From NCBI GenBank assembly GCA_021234155.1, contig JAJEKV010000017.1:9181525-9245524 (forward strand): a stretch of 64,000 nt of DNA, in the 5' to 3' direction. A program made the position numbers and the translations under genes. This document shows positions 1 through 10,104 of this stretch, piece by piece (within the stretch, counting starts at the first letter, position 1; each line of letters begins with the position of its first letter). The notes beneath the pieces are model-generated. The model saw nothing but the letters and a program-made list of their open reading frames with translations, did no database searches and was not told the origin of the DNA. Origin of the DNA: Isoetes taiwanensis. Taxonomy: Eukaryota; Streptophyta; Lycopodiopsida; Isoetales; Isoetaceae.

Positions 1-1
1 G

Positions 2-1179
2 CCTACTCTTTATCAGGCAGCTGAGTTACTTAAACATCCATACTTGCGGCCTTATCTCACTCAATGTGAAATAGAGACGGGGCTCGTTGTATGTTTTTCT
101 CCACCACATCAAATTTTGAGGAATCATTCAAATCATCAAAATGCTATGAGGGCGAGTGGGCAGATGAGGAGCCTTGAAGATGATTCTGACAACAGTGGAA
201 AAGCTTTGGAACGTAATGGTCAACGGATACCACAACACAACCTTCCCCAATGTGGTAGTCCAAACTGGAGCGATTGTGGACCAAATGATGCGTCTCCTTC
301 AACTAATTATGCAAGTTATAACTCTGTTCCAAAAGAGAGAACTAAGTTTTCATGGTCAGAAGAGAAAATAGCTTTACGGCGGAGGTCTGACACATCAAAA
401 AAGTTTCTTACTGATAGTTCTAGTAGTCCCAGAGTGCCATATAAAGTGTCTGCAAAACACACTCATGTAAGTCTTATGTCACTTGCCTAACTATTGTAAG
501 TCTCAACTCACGTGTTTTTTGATCATTGAACTGTTACTTGTGTTCCTTTTAGGGTGTGGTAGCAGCAGAATCTCCTAGGAGAAACAACGAAAAGCTAGGC
601 AAATCTTCAAAGGTGCAGAATCCAAAGGTATCAATGGTTGAGGGGAAAGGTTCAGTCATCACTCAGGCGACTCACATGGATGAAAATAGGCATGAAGCAA
701 TATCTGCACTAATGGGAGGGACGCCAAACATATGTGCCTTTAACGAGAATTCATCTGGTAGTAACAGTACAGGACATGAAGTTTCTCCATCTCAAGCAAA
801 TGGGTCAGCCAATATTAATCATGAGTCTACAGAGGTGTCAACATCGGTAAGCGATGATAAGTTGGCAGAGCACTCGATCCCTTCTGGTTTGACTGTAATG
901 AAAGAAATAGATGGATGCCCAAAAATTAGGCAGATTGGCAAAGATGAGCCCATTGACGTCTCATCATTCAAGCAACGAGCACAGGCTCTGGAAGGCCTTC
1001 TTGAACTTTCTGCCCAACTATTTTGCGAGAATAGGTTGAACGAACTTGCCGTTGTTCTCAAGCCTTTTGGCTGCACAGAAGTGTGTTCCAGAGAAACGGC
1101 GATTTGGCTAAGCAAAAGCCTTAAAGATCAATCTACCAGAAACAGCACATCCCTTGTTGAGTCCAAAAATTACGAATAA
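2..1179 (+). CDS. NEK: NIMA-related (NEK-family) protein kinase, C-terminal part
   Basis: Partial gene whose 5' part lies outside the window. The first codons encode the end of a Ser/Thr kinase C-lobe, with the [14 protein letters not shown] signature, as in plant NEK kinases, which act in microtubule organisation and directional growth. Exon 1 ends at 466 with donor GTAAGT, and exon 2 starts at 553 after a CTTTTAG acceptor in the same frame. A long low-complexity Ser/Asn-rich linker follows. Near the C-terminus (about 960-1130) is the block [18 protein letters not shown] ... [10 protein letters not shown] ... [11 protein letters not shown], which I recognise as the conserved tail of plant NEK proteins. 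TAA stop at 1177-1179. The reading frame is intact. The paralogue number within the NEK family cannot be assigned from this piece. Confidence 0.85.
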
Positions 1180-1800
1180 ACAAAGTCTATGTTAGCAAAA
1201 TTTTAGGAATTGTCAATTTCAACATAAATTTTGGCAAATAGACGTTCAAAATGGTATGAAAAAGCCAATCCTTCTATATATAATAAAAAATAGTGTTAGT
1301 CTCTCCATCCCAACGATGGTTGAGGAGGTGCCATGTGGTGCGACACTTGGATTTGGATTTTAGAAATAGGTATAGAAAATTTTAGAAATTTCTAGAATGC
1401 TCGAGAAACTTTTTTTAGAAAGTTCTAGAAGTTTCTAAAATGCTTTTAAAACTTCGAGAAATTTATAGAAAGTTCTAACAACCTCTAGAAACTTTTAGAA
1501 TGCTCTAGAAAGTTTTAGAATGCTTTAGAAACTTTACGACTATCTATAGGAATCTAAGGGAATTTTATAGCATTTAAAAGAATAGAACGAAATCTAAGGG
1601 AATCTTCATAAAGTCTTTGAGAATTTAGGGAAATTTTGATAGTATCTCATAGAATTTAGAGAATCTAAGGGAATCTTCATAGAATCTATAAGCATCTAGA
1701 GGAATCTTGATTGAATCTTAGAGAATCTAAGGGAATCTAGGCCAATTTAATGGAATCTAGGGGAATCTTCATAGAAACCAAGGGGCTTCTTAAAGGAATT
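1180..1800. repeat. AT-rich 3' flank with two degenerate short-repeat arrays
   Basis: No coding signal. From about 1370 to 1530 the sequence is built from variants of TTCTAGAAACTTTTAGAA. From about 1545 to 1795 it is built from variants of GAATCTAAGGGAATCTTCAT. Both look like decayed minisatellites. The array stops exactly where the LTR begins at 1801. Confidence 0.7.
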
Positions 1801-2717
1801 TGTTACAGGTGCTCCCAAGGGTATAGCCGAAATCGGACCTGACGTCCATGAGCATGGGGGTACCGTTAGTTACAATTGCTGGGTAGTTGTGATTAATGGG
1901 CCATGTTGACTGTAATCAGTCTATGGTGACGGAATGAAGAATAAGGGACAAAGATTTGCTAGGGACAGATATCGGTCACTAGAGGCACTAATATTAGTTA
2001 ATAATATTGGCATGCGATACCAATGGCTGCCGGTACTCACGCTATAAGGGATATAGAAGTTAACATCATGGGCGTTAGTGTTAGTTATTAGCACTAGGGG
2101 TGTTAATGTTGTTGTTAATAAGAAATAACATAAGTTAACAATGTTAAATGTTAATGTTAAAGACACGTGGCATGTTGTGGTTTGGTGGGGGAAAAACCTG
2201 TTGAAGAACAAATTGGGATAATCTGTAACAGGTTGGCGATGGTAGATCTGCAGTCATGGCCAGATTGAAATCAGATTTAGGTCCAGGTGGGTCGGATTTG
2301 GCTGAAGAGAACTGAGGTTAACTTCAATGGTGAGTTTATAAAACCTGGAGGGCGAATTGGCCAGGGATCAATTGGAGTTGGGCTTTTGAGAACGAGACAA
2401 TTCTGAAGTTCTAGATCTCTATTTGGATCGAAACTTGGCTGTGAAGTTTGGTTTAGCAGGGCTACTGCAGCCATAGATTAGGCCAGACCTTTATGTGGTA
2501 GCAATTGGATTTCTATACGGATGATCAGGTAACAGCTCAGAGGAATTGCTGAGAAGAACCATTCATCTGCGGTGTTGGTAACACTACGGTGTTGAAACAT
2601 CAGTTGGGAGCAACGCAACACTAATCAACGAGGGGGATCCGGGATCCGTGATGTAGATGGTAGTTGATTGGCTCACCCCAAGCAGGCAAAATTCGGTTAT
2701 TGAATTTCGCCGTAACA
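1801..2717 (+). mobile_element. 5' LTR of a Ty3-like retrotransposon
   Basis: The 917-bp block begins TGTTAC and ends GTAACA, a perfect 6-bp terminal inverted repeat of the TG...CA type. One base after its end comes a primer-binding site complementary to the 3' end of initiator methionine tRNA, and 16 bases further a gag reading frame starts. No second copy of this LTR was found in the window, so the target duplication cannot be checked. The 3' LTR is presumably lost or lies beyond 64000. Confidence 0.8.
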
Positions 2718-2718
2718 G

Positions 2719-2730
2719 TGGTATCAGAGC
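2719..2730 (+). other. tRNA-iMet primer-binding site
   Basis: TGGTATCAGAGC is the classic plant LTR-retrotransposon primer-binding site, the complement of the 3' terminus of initiator Met tRNA. It sits one base after the LTR end. Confidence 0.9.
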
Positions 2731-2733
2731 AGC

Positions 2734-3420
2734 ATGGTTGAACCTGTGTCAGATACACTAGCAGGACCTATTGACGGAATGCCAGAAGTGCATCCGCATA
2801 AGGATGGCATAATACCCGCCCTCGAGGACATTCATCTGGATGATGAACTGCCCGAGTTTGGGTCTGATAGGGAAGCACCCTTAGATGTTGCTCTTGCAGC
2901 AGCTGCTCATGTAGGTGCTGTCCATACAACTGCTGTAAATGCAGTTAATGCTGGTATTGATAATGTCGGGAACGCTTCGGGAGCAAGTACTGAGCGGGGT
3001 CCGGTACGTGGAAACTTACCTGACAATAATGAGAGTGATATCGACCGTTTGTCTAGGGAACTGAATGAGATAAGAACTGAACAAACCAAGTTCAGAAATA
3101 CCCTGAAGTTGATGCAAGAGAATTTGCAGAAGTAGGCTGCTGAAGGCAATGCTTAGGAACTTCGTTTAAGTAATGTAGTAGAAAAGTTTCTACTTGTGGC
3201 TGGGGTAGTTCCCACTGCTCCAGGGGCAAACCGTGATGTTCCTCACGATATTGCACGTCCGGGACCTAGTGCACTGTCAGGGATGGACGCGGGGCTGCCC
3301 AATGAACCAGTGACTCAAGATGGCGTTGCTCAGCCAGAGGAATCCCTGGGGGAGCTTTCTGGTGAAGAGATTAAGTCTCTGGAGCATATAGAAATGCCGG
3401 ATTTCTATGCCATATCACGC
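2734..3420 (+). pseudogene. gag, 5' half, with two nonsense codons
   Basis: One frame runs from ATG 2734 to the junction with the giant insertion. It is broken only by TAG at 3133 and TAG at 3154, both explicable as CAG to TAG transitions. The N-terminal region is acidic and Ala-rich, followed by a coiled-coil-like stretch (about 3040-3130) and then the segment EHIEMPDFYAIS just before the break. The downstream half of the same gag resumes at 57117, beyond the insertion, beginning TPEQAMRWFNQM. Assignment to a Ty3-type gag rests on that downstream half and on the LTR context. Confidence 0.7.
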
Positions 3421-3465
3421 GGGTCCTCGCACATTACGGTGTCTCATTTTTAGTGTCCTTTTGTC
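3421..3465 (+). repeat. left terminal inverted repeat
   Basis: Begins GGGTCCTCGCAC, followed by ATTACGGTG and CATTTTTAG. Its complement is found at the right end with small indels. The next ~140 bases up to the transposase (AT-rich, with a TCTCGAGG.GAGAGAGA purine stretch near 3545) hold nothing else that I recognise. Confidence 0.6.
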
Positions 3466-3610
3466 CACCCAAATTAGCACTATTTTTTAGTATTATGGGA
3501 AGAGGGAAATTCAAAATTAACGAGAATATCGGGGTATTCCCCTTTCTCGAGGGAGAGAGATCTCGTTTCTTTCTTTCCATCCATTTTTTGTTCAGGCTTC
3601 TTGTGATCCA

Positions 3611-5611
3611 ATGACTAATGACGAAGACAGGAGGCGGAAATGGCGTTTGCAGAAGCAACGACAAAGAACAAGCAAGATGAGGCAACAATTGTCAAATAAA
3701 AATTTAGATTGGAGTGTGACAGGTTCGATGTCTACAGACCAGAAGAAAGAAGTATGGCATCTAGTGGAGAACAGCAAAGTTATCCAGGTTGCAGTGTCTG
3801 ATAAGGAAAAGTTTGTTCACAGTGAATGTGAAATTGTCGGTAGCATCCAAGAAACCATACAGCACGTGAAAGGAGTGGAGTCCAATGACAAATTAGTAGC
3901 AAAAAGAGCAGCACTAATCATGGCACTTGGGAAGGTCAGGCATGGAAGCAAAAGATTAGCTGCCAAGGCTTTAGGAATTCATCCAAGGAATTGTTCTAGA
4001 GCTAAGAAGCACCGTGTTGCAATTAGTAATAAAAACGCATTGTGGGCTCTTGGGGGAAGGAAGAAGAGAAAGGATTCCCTGAACCAAGAAGTGATTGAAA
4101 AAATTGTGGATTATTGGACAAACTACACCAGAGTTTCGCCTATCTTCAAGGACGTTAGATCTGTTAGAGGAAAACATCCTAAGCATCCAACACATTACCT
4201 TGATGTGAGCCAGGTATACTATCTGTAGATCAGTTTTTTACTAAGTCTTTTTTCACGTTTACTAATACTAATATTTTTTTATAATGTTTTAAGTATTGAT
4301 TCTAATATGATCTGCTAATGGAATTAATCTGCACGTTCTTCTCGTGGTAGCAAGTCTTAGTGCTATTGATAGTTGATATAGTATCATCAGCAAACTTGTT
4401 CAGTAGTTGTCTAAACATGGCTTGCTGCCATTTATACCTGAAATTATGCAGTGGCTGACTTTGCAGAGAATTACTCTTTCAAGGAGCAGAATGAAGTCCA
4501 GTCCAAGCATTGGCATAATGAACAGATCACTATTCTTGTGCACCTCACATATAGAAGGGATCCTGAGACACAAGAAATGATCAAGGAAGAACATTTTTAT
4601 ATATCTGATGACAGAAAACATGATTCTTTGTTTGTGCAGCATTGCTTTCTCTTACACAATCATTGGATGCAAGAGAAGGAAATCACTTTGAAGAAGCATT
4701 ATGTCTTCTCAGATGGTGCAGCCTCACAATTCAAAGGTTAAAAATCATTTTACTTTGATGCTAGATTCAAATCTTTAACAGGTTTAGACATGATGTGGAA
4801 CTTTTGGTGCTCTGGCCATGGGAAGGGAGAACATGATGATGCAGGAGCAGTAATAAAGAGGGCTTTGAGAGCAGCATAGTTGAAGGGCAGCAAGATGACC
4901 AATGCACACGAGGTGGTGGAATGGCTAAAGCAGTACATGTCAACAACAGCACCCCCAACATATAAAAAGAAGATTCAAACTGTAAGTAGAACTTTTTGGG
5001 AGGTTGAAATAGGACAAGTGGACAGAAAAAATCAGTGGGAAGCACGTCCTATTGAAGGATCTAGAAACCTTCATTGTTTCCATGGGTCAGGTCAGAAACC
5101 TCTCTTGTTTTTGAACATATTGTTTAGATTTGAATTGGGAATCTTGCCCCAATGTATCATATACTAAGAAGTTTGAACTAGTTGTGGTACAGCCCATCAA
5201 AGCTATTGTTGAAGAAGAAGTACATGATGAAGGAGAAGAAGCATATATTGGCAGCGCTGACTTATGTAGCATGCAAGTATCTATAGGTGATGTCTTTGCA
5301 GTGGTGGCTCCAAATAACAATCACGAGAATGTGAAATTCTACCTTATCCTATGTACCAAAACTAAGTACTTGGTGTTGCAAGACTTTGTAGATATGCAAG
5401 GGCAGGGACATACTATGAGAAGTTGGTGAATTGTAAATCCAGCTACAAGTTTTGTAGAGGAAATAAAGCAATTGTTTATGCCACTCAAGTTGCAAAGAAC
5501 AAAGTCAGGTTGGTTCAAGCAAAGCACGTTGTTAAGCGGGGAGTGGTTTACACTCTAAGTGCCAAAGAAGAACAAGATATTCTAGAGAGGCTTCCCACGC
5601 TGTTGGAATAG
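3611..5611 (+). pseudogene. DDE-type transposase, intron-containing, decayed
   Basis: First exon (ATG 3611 to about 4212) encodes a basic N-terminus with an HTH-like KVRHGSKRLAAKALGIHPRN stretch and the motif FWT/YWTNYTRVSP-type. After an intron, an exon from about 4451 carries DFAENYSF (likely first catalytic Asp) and VFSDGAASQFKG (second Asp). A further exon from about 4782 carries GHGKGEHDDAGAVIKRALR (candidate third acidic residue). It is followed by TAG at 4877 where a Gln codon is likely, then EVVEWLKQY, a PIEGSR.LHCFHGS block, and a small C-terminal domain ending about 5611. From memory, this motif set belongs to an uncharacterised transposase-like family seen in plants and invertebrates. 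Members I recall carry a Cys-rich segment between the N-terminal and DFAEN blocks, and there is no room for it in the 230-base gap here. Likely a non-functional copy. Confidence 0.6.
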
Positions 5612-6461
5612 TGGAAAGAACAATTGTGTAAAGGGTACTGTATAGGTACTTTTATGAATATAAAGAAGTTTCTGTATTTTGCATTCTCATTTTTTATGCT
5701 TCAGTTACAGAATTTTGTACTCGAATGTTGAATGAATTCCAAGGTAAAACAGAATTAGAAATTTACACAAAATTTACACAAGACACAAGGTATAACAAAA
5801 CCACAAATTTACAGAAAGGCACAAGGCCATCATCCACATTAAAGAAGGCACTAAGGCCTGGATAACAGAAGGCACAAGCCCTGGATTACAGTCGGCACAA
5901 GGCCATTACAATTAAAGGCACTAAGGCCTGGATTAAACAAAAGGCACAAGGCCTGGATTACAGAAGGCACTAAGGCACTAAGGCCTGGATTACAGTCGGC
6001 ACAAGGCCATCATATATTAAAACAGAAAATACCAGAATACTTCAAAAACAGAAAATACCAGAATACTTCAAAAAGACACAAAGTCATCATATATTTAAAA
6101 AGGCACTAAGGCCATCATATATTACAAAGAGGCACTAAGGCCTGTGTCATAAGGGGTGAGTTCAAGTAAAGGCACTAAGGCCATCATATATTTCAAAGGC
6201 ACTAAGGCCTGTTTCATAAGGGGGTGAGATCAAATAACGACACTAAGGCCTATATATCATCTGTTTTTAAAAAAAAATACAAAGGCACAAAAGGTTTGTG
6301 GTCGAACTTGATCAAAAGAAAAAAAAAAAGAAAACAAAAGGCGGCTTCCCGGGACTTCAAGCTTCATCTGTAAGAAAAGTGAAGAAAATTAGTTTAGAAA
6401 GCAAAAATTGAATGCATGCATGCTACTTACTCTCTAGAAAATTTTGGAATTCCAAAAATAT
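5612..6461. repeat. GGCACTAAGGCC minisatellite and spacer
   Basis: From about 5775 to 6290, degenerate tandem units of roughly 30-45 bases, each carrying GGCACWAGGCC followed by TGGATTACAG or ATCATATATT. They separate the transposase from the module array. 6300-6461 is A-rich with no gene signal. Confidence 0.75.
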
Positions 6462-6506
6462 TTCTTCTTCTTCTTCTTCTTCTCCTTCTTCTTCTTCTTC
6501 TTCTTC
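6462..6506 (+). repeat. (TTC)n tract 1
   Basis: Short tract with one CC interruption. It is joined directly to the H2 hairpin region of module A1, and no promoter module lies in between. Confidence 0.95.
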
Positions 6507-9427
6507 GAATATGTTCTTACCAAGACTACAGTTACTCTATGCACAAACACATAAAAAATACCTCGTTCATGGTAAAACCATTAATCCAATACCCACCCTG
6601 GTTTTTTACGCCAGGCCACATCAGGCACTCTCCAAACCATAAAATCATGATAATCAATATTCATATAGTCAGAAACCATATTGCCTTGTATATTCAGTAT
6701 GTTTAATTCCATCTATTGTCAAGTTGTAATCTTTAAATCTCTCAAAAAATATTTTTCACGCCATTATCGGAATTTCATAAAAAGTACCTCATTATTTTTT
6801 ATCAGAATGTTATCATATCAGAACTATTAATTTGTCCATATATCCCAAATAGTAACTTATCCATTAATTTATCCATATATCTTAAACACTTAAAACTGCA
6901 ATACAAGTCATAATGATAATCTTCCATTACTTAACTTTCCATATTTAGTCATTCTTCACTATGCAATATAAGACAGATCTCACCACATTTTGTGATGCAG
7001 TATAGAAGCCCATTAGTCTTCACGCATCCAATCCATTTGTAACTCTAACCACTGAAATTAAATCAGGGAGAAGATGTTTTGGTTACCTGCACCCAAACAA
7101 TGCCAATGTTAGCAAATCATGGTAACAAGACAAGGGGCGTCAGGTAAGCTATAAAACATCATGGCTCTTCGCCCTTCACCCTTTAAATTCAGCAAATTAG
7201 CTCATATAATAAGCAAAATATGCTATGTATTAGGGGACAAAAAGTATACTGCTGCTCACCACAGCATGGTTCTCACTAGATTCATATGCCTAAGTGGCAA
7301 ATCATGCAAAATCATGAATTCTTAAACCTCTCATTGCACAAGGTATATTGACAAGGCAGCCCACTGAGTACCAAAACCATAGTAGTTACTCTTTTAGAGC
7401 TAGACCACTAAGCGGTCTTATAACTTGCCTAAAATCCAATATACACAGATTATAGGTCAACATACCATAGCCAAAACAAATGTTCAACTTTGTTTGATCA
7501 GCATAGACCTATGTTAATCATATATCTACCCTATTTTTGTAGCCGGATGCATAAGATGAGCACCCCTAAACTAGGCAACAACCTAGCGAGGAAATTGTAT
7601 GACCTCTATCGCTGACTGCGGGGTTGTTATTCTTAAATATGCCAACTAAGTGGAGACGCAAACACTAAGCAAGCTAAGCAAACCAAGTATGCACATTAAG
7701 CAATTTCTAAGGCAGTAACATATGCAACACGGACTCTAAAACATGAGGAGCATTTTATTGCCTTAGCATTAAATAATCACGCAAGATGTAGAGGCGACTG
7801 CATTGTGCACCTAATATCTACCCAACCAAGAATGAAAGCAACAACTCATGCTAGGTAAGTACCACAATTAAATACCTCGGTCCTTTTAATCTTAAATACC
7901 TCGGTCTTTTTAACGATTAAGCAATATAATGCATATCATCAAGCTTGCCGGCCAAGCACAAAACTCGGCAACAAGTCCGCATGTATGCATTTCCAAGCAA
8001 GCAATAATAGCACAATGATCCTACACCATTTGTACCCTTTCCTTTTAAATATCAAATCCTTACACTACTTAGCCTATTCTTTTTACAATCAGATAAGCGA
8101 GAATCTTAAGAACTTTGATAGCTAAATAGCAAAACGAAATTAGATCTTGCCATGTTTTTACAAGTAGATAGCCATTCAAACCTGTTTGAGAAGGTTGAGA
8201 TATTTAGCTCCGGATACTAACTTCATGCCGATTCTATTTCGTATGGACTTCCCGCCAGGGGTATCGGTTTGGTTCTTGCACTATAAGGCAACAAGCAAAG
8301 ATCACGACCGCGCATCAAACCGTGTCGCATCACCATGTTTAGGCAAGAGGTGCCATTTTCGAAAATGCCAGTTCCAAATATGTATCACAGGTGCGAAAAG
8401 GCCAGAGATAGTCCCTACTATTAGACATGGGCATCCTTTGTATGAAAGCCAACGATTGGCATCATGCAGCATCTGTATCATATAGGCCTCTTGGGGAAGA
8501 TTACAAAAACCATCACAGAATTTAATCCCTCTATGTTTTCCAGAGTAACAGAGTAAAAACATCTAAGGCAAGCTATGAGCATGTAGCAAGCACATAGAAC
8601 TTGTATGTAGCTGTTTGCTCCGAGAAAATACATTCGATAGAGCTTTTTCCATATGCAGATGGCACTAGCCATTGTATTCTGATAGTAGAGAGCATGCCCG
8701 TTACTATAAATGGCCTCCACTATAATATTAGCCAAGAACTTATTCGTTGCTGTGTATGGCCGCCATAGCCATTTTAGGCGCCAACACAAACCTCATCCTA
8801 TAAAAAAGTGAAATTTCCCTTTTGCATGCCGTTACTTAGGCCAATAAAAGGGCATTTTCCCTTGTAAAGTCTTAATGAAATATTTTATACATATTTTCGG
8901 CTTCCAAGGACCAAATCGTAAGCATATAGCTATTGGACCCAATAAAAACTATGTAAGTTGACAAAATTAATTATGAGCACACCTTTCAAAAGCCCAAGTG
9001 CTTTTTGCACATAGCCCATCATTAAATTTCTTGTATAGCAATAAATGCTACATTATTAAGATAAAGTGACGTACCTTTTTGGAAAATGCATTTTACTACA
9101 TGCTACATTTGGCAGACATTTGGCTTTGGCCCACAAAATATGGCTTTGGCCCACCAAATACATTGTAAAAGATAGGTTTTCCTTCATTTTCTTTCCCATT
9201 ACTCATATATTACTCATATTTATCCATATTAGATACCATAACTCCATCATCAATAGAAATTTAGCATATAATAAATTCACAACTTAGGGATTTTGCAATC
9301 CATTAAGCCTCTTATTGTAATTAAATTCCATATATCTTGCTGCCTTAAACTTGTACATATATTTTTCATCTTATCATCAATATTTCATGCCTCTTTTCAA
9401 ACTTTGCAAAACTTTCAAATTTCCAAA
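6507..9427 (-). repeat. array module A1
   Basis: About 2.9 kb, nearly identical to 10105-13007 (offset about 3577). On the minus strand: a GGCGCC motif at about 8779; an exon-like end GGAGC...CAG|GT near 8187; the H1 element at 7071-7180; a donor TG|GTGAGATC near 6980; and the H2 hairpin CCTGG...CCAGG at 6597-6615. A minus-strand reading frame of about 100 codons at 8478-8789 is conserved in A2 but is extended there by an indel. I do not recognise it and would not call it a gene without RNA evidence. Confidence 0.6.
7071..7180 (+). ncRNA. H1 structured element, copy 1 (type A)
   Basis: Outer stem GATGTTTT (7073-7080) pairs with AAAACATC (7153-7160). Inner stem TTACCTG pairs with CAGGTAA. A small ATGCCAATG/CATGGTA hairpin has a GTTAGCA loop. 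The tail GGCTCTTCGCCCTTCACC follows. Which strand is the RNA is unresolved; coordinates are given on +. Confidence 0.55.
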
Positions 9428-9484
9428 TTCTTCTTCTTCTTCTTCTTCTTCTTCTTCTTCTTCTTCTTCTTCTTCTTCTTCTTC
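9428..9484 (+). repeat. (TTC)n tract 2
   Basis: On the minus strand it is (GAA)n, lying immediately downstream of the promoter-like module at 9485-10095. Confidence 0.95.
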
Positions 9485-10095
9485 CTCCTCTTCCCCGTCC
9501 CTCCCTCAGGATGTAGGACTCCTCTGTTTATAAGGGAAGTAGGACCGCCCCTATAAAAAGAGGGGTCCTACTTTCTTACACCAGAAGAAAATAGATACAT
9601 CATTCTATATCATTGCGTGAAAATAATATATTCACATGCAGAATATTGGGTACTTTTTGACATAATGTCTAAGCCATGGCACATTGGGCCAAGGTAAGTT
9701 TTCATTTGGGTATTTGGATAAGGCTCAGTGGGCCAATATCCAGCTCATATCATATGAAGGTCTTATGGCACTATGGACTACAACCTCGTATCAGCACATT
9801 ATGAGCCAAAATGCTCCATGTACAAATGCATGACCACATGTATATTTTCAACTAGCACAATATATTGCCCTAATAATGACACCATGCCACTATGGCATAG
9901 TGGGTCAGCATCTGAAATCCCTAACATGCATGTTATGTGGCATTGTGGATTACAAAACCCAACAAGTCATGACTATTCTCATATCAAAACTTGGCAGATC
10001 CTACTCTATTATAAAAAAGCAGGTAACTTTCAATCTAACCTGGTTTGCAGAAGAGATGCGTTTGCCAGATACCTCCAGCAAGTGGATGTCACAAT
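9485..10095 (-). promoter_or_regulatory. promoter-like module P1
   Basis: The most diverged of eight copies. On minus, a TATAAAC box (plus 9525-9533) and a long inverted repeat, AAGTAGGAC...GTCCTACTT, lie just upstream of the (GAA)n tract. Further upstream are several TGGCAC..TGGGCC-like repeats. It ends at a short TTTCTTCTTC at 10095-10104, where the next H2 region begins. Confidence 0.45.
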
Positions 10096-10104
10096 TTCTT
10101 CTTC

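Noticed and set aside
7071-7180. H1 as the plant 5S-rRNA mimic exon or a U1 snRNA fragment
   Set aside because: The minus strand contains CTTACCTG as in the U1 5' end, but no other U1 or 5S-mimic segment follows. The similarity is explained by pairing with a donor-like arm.
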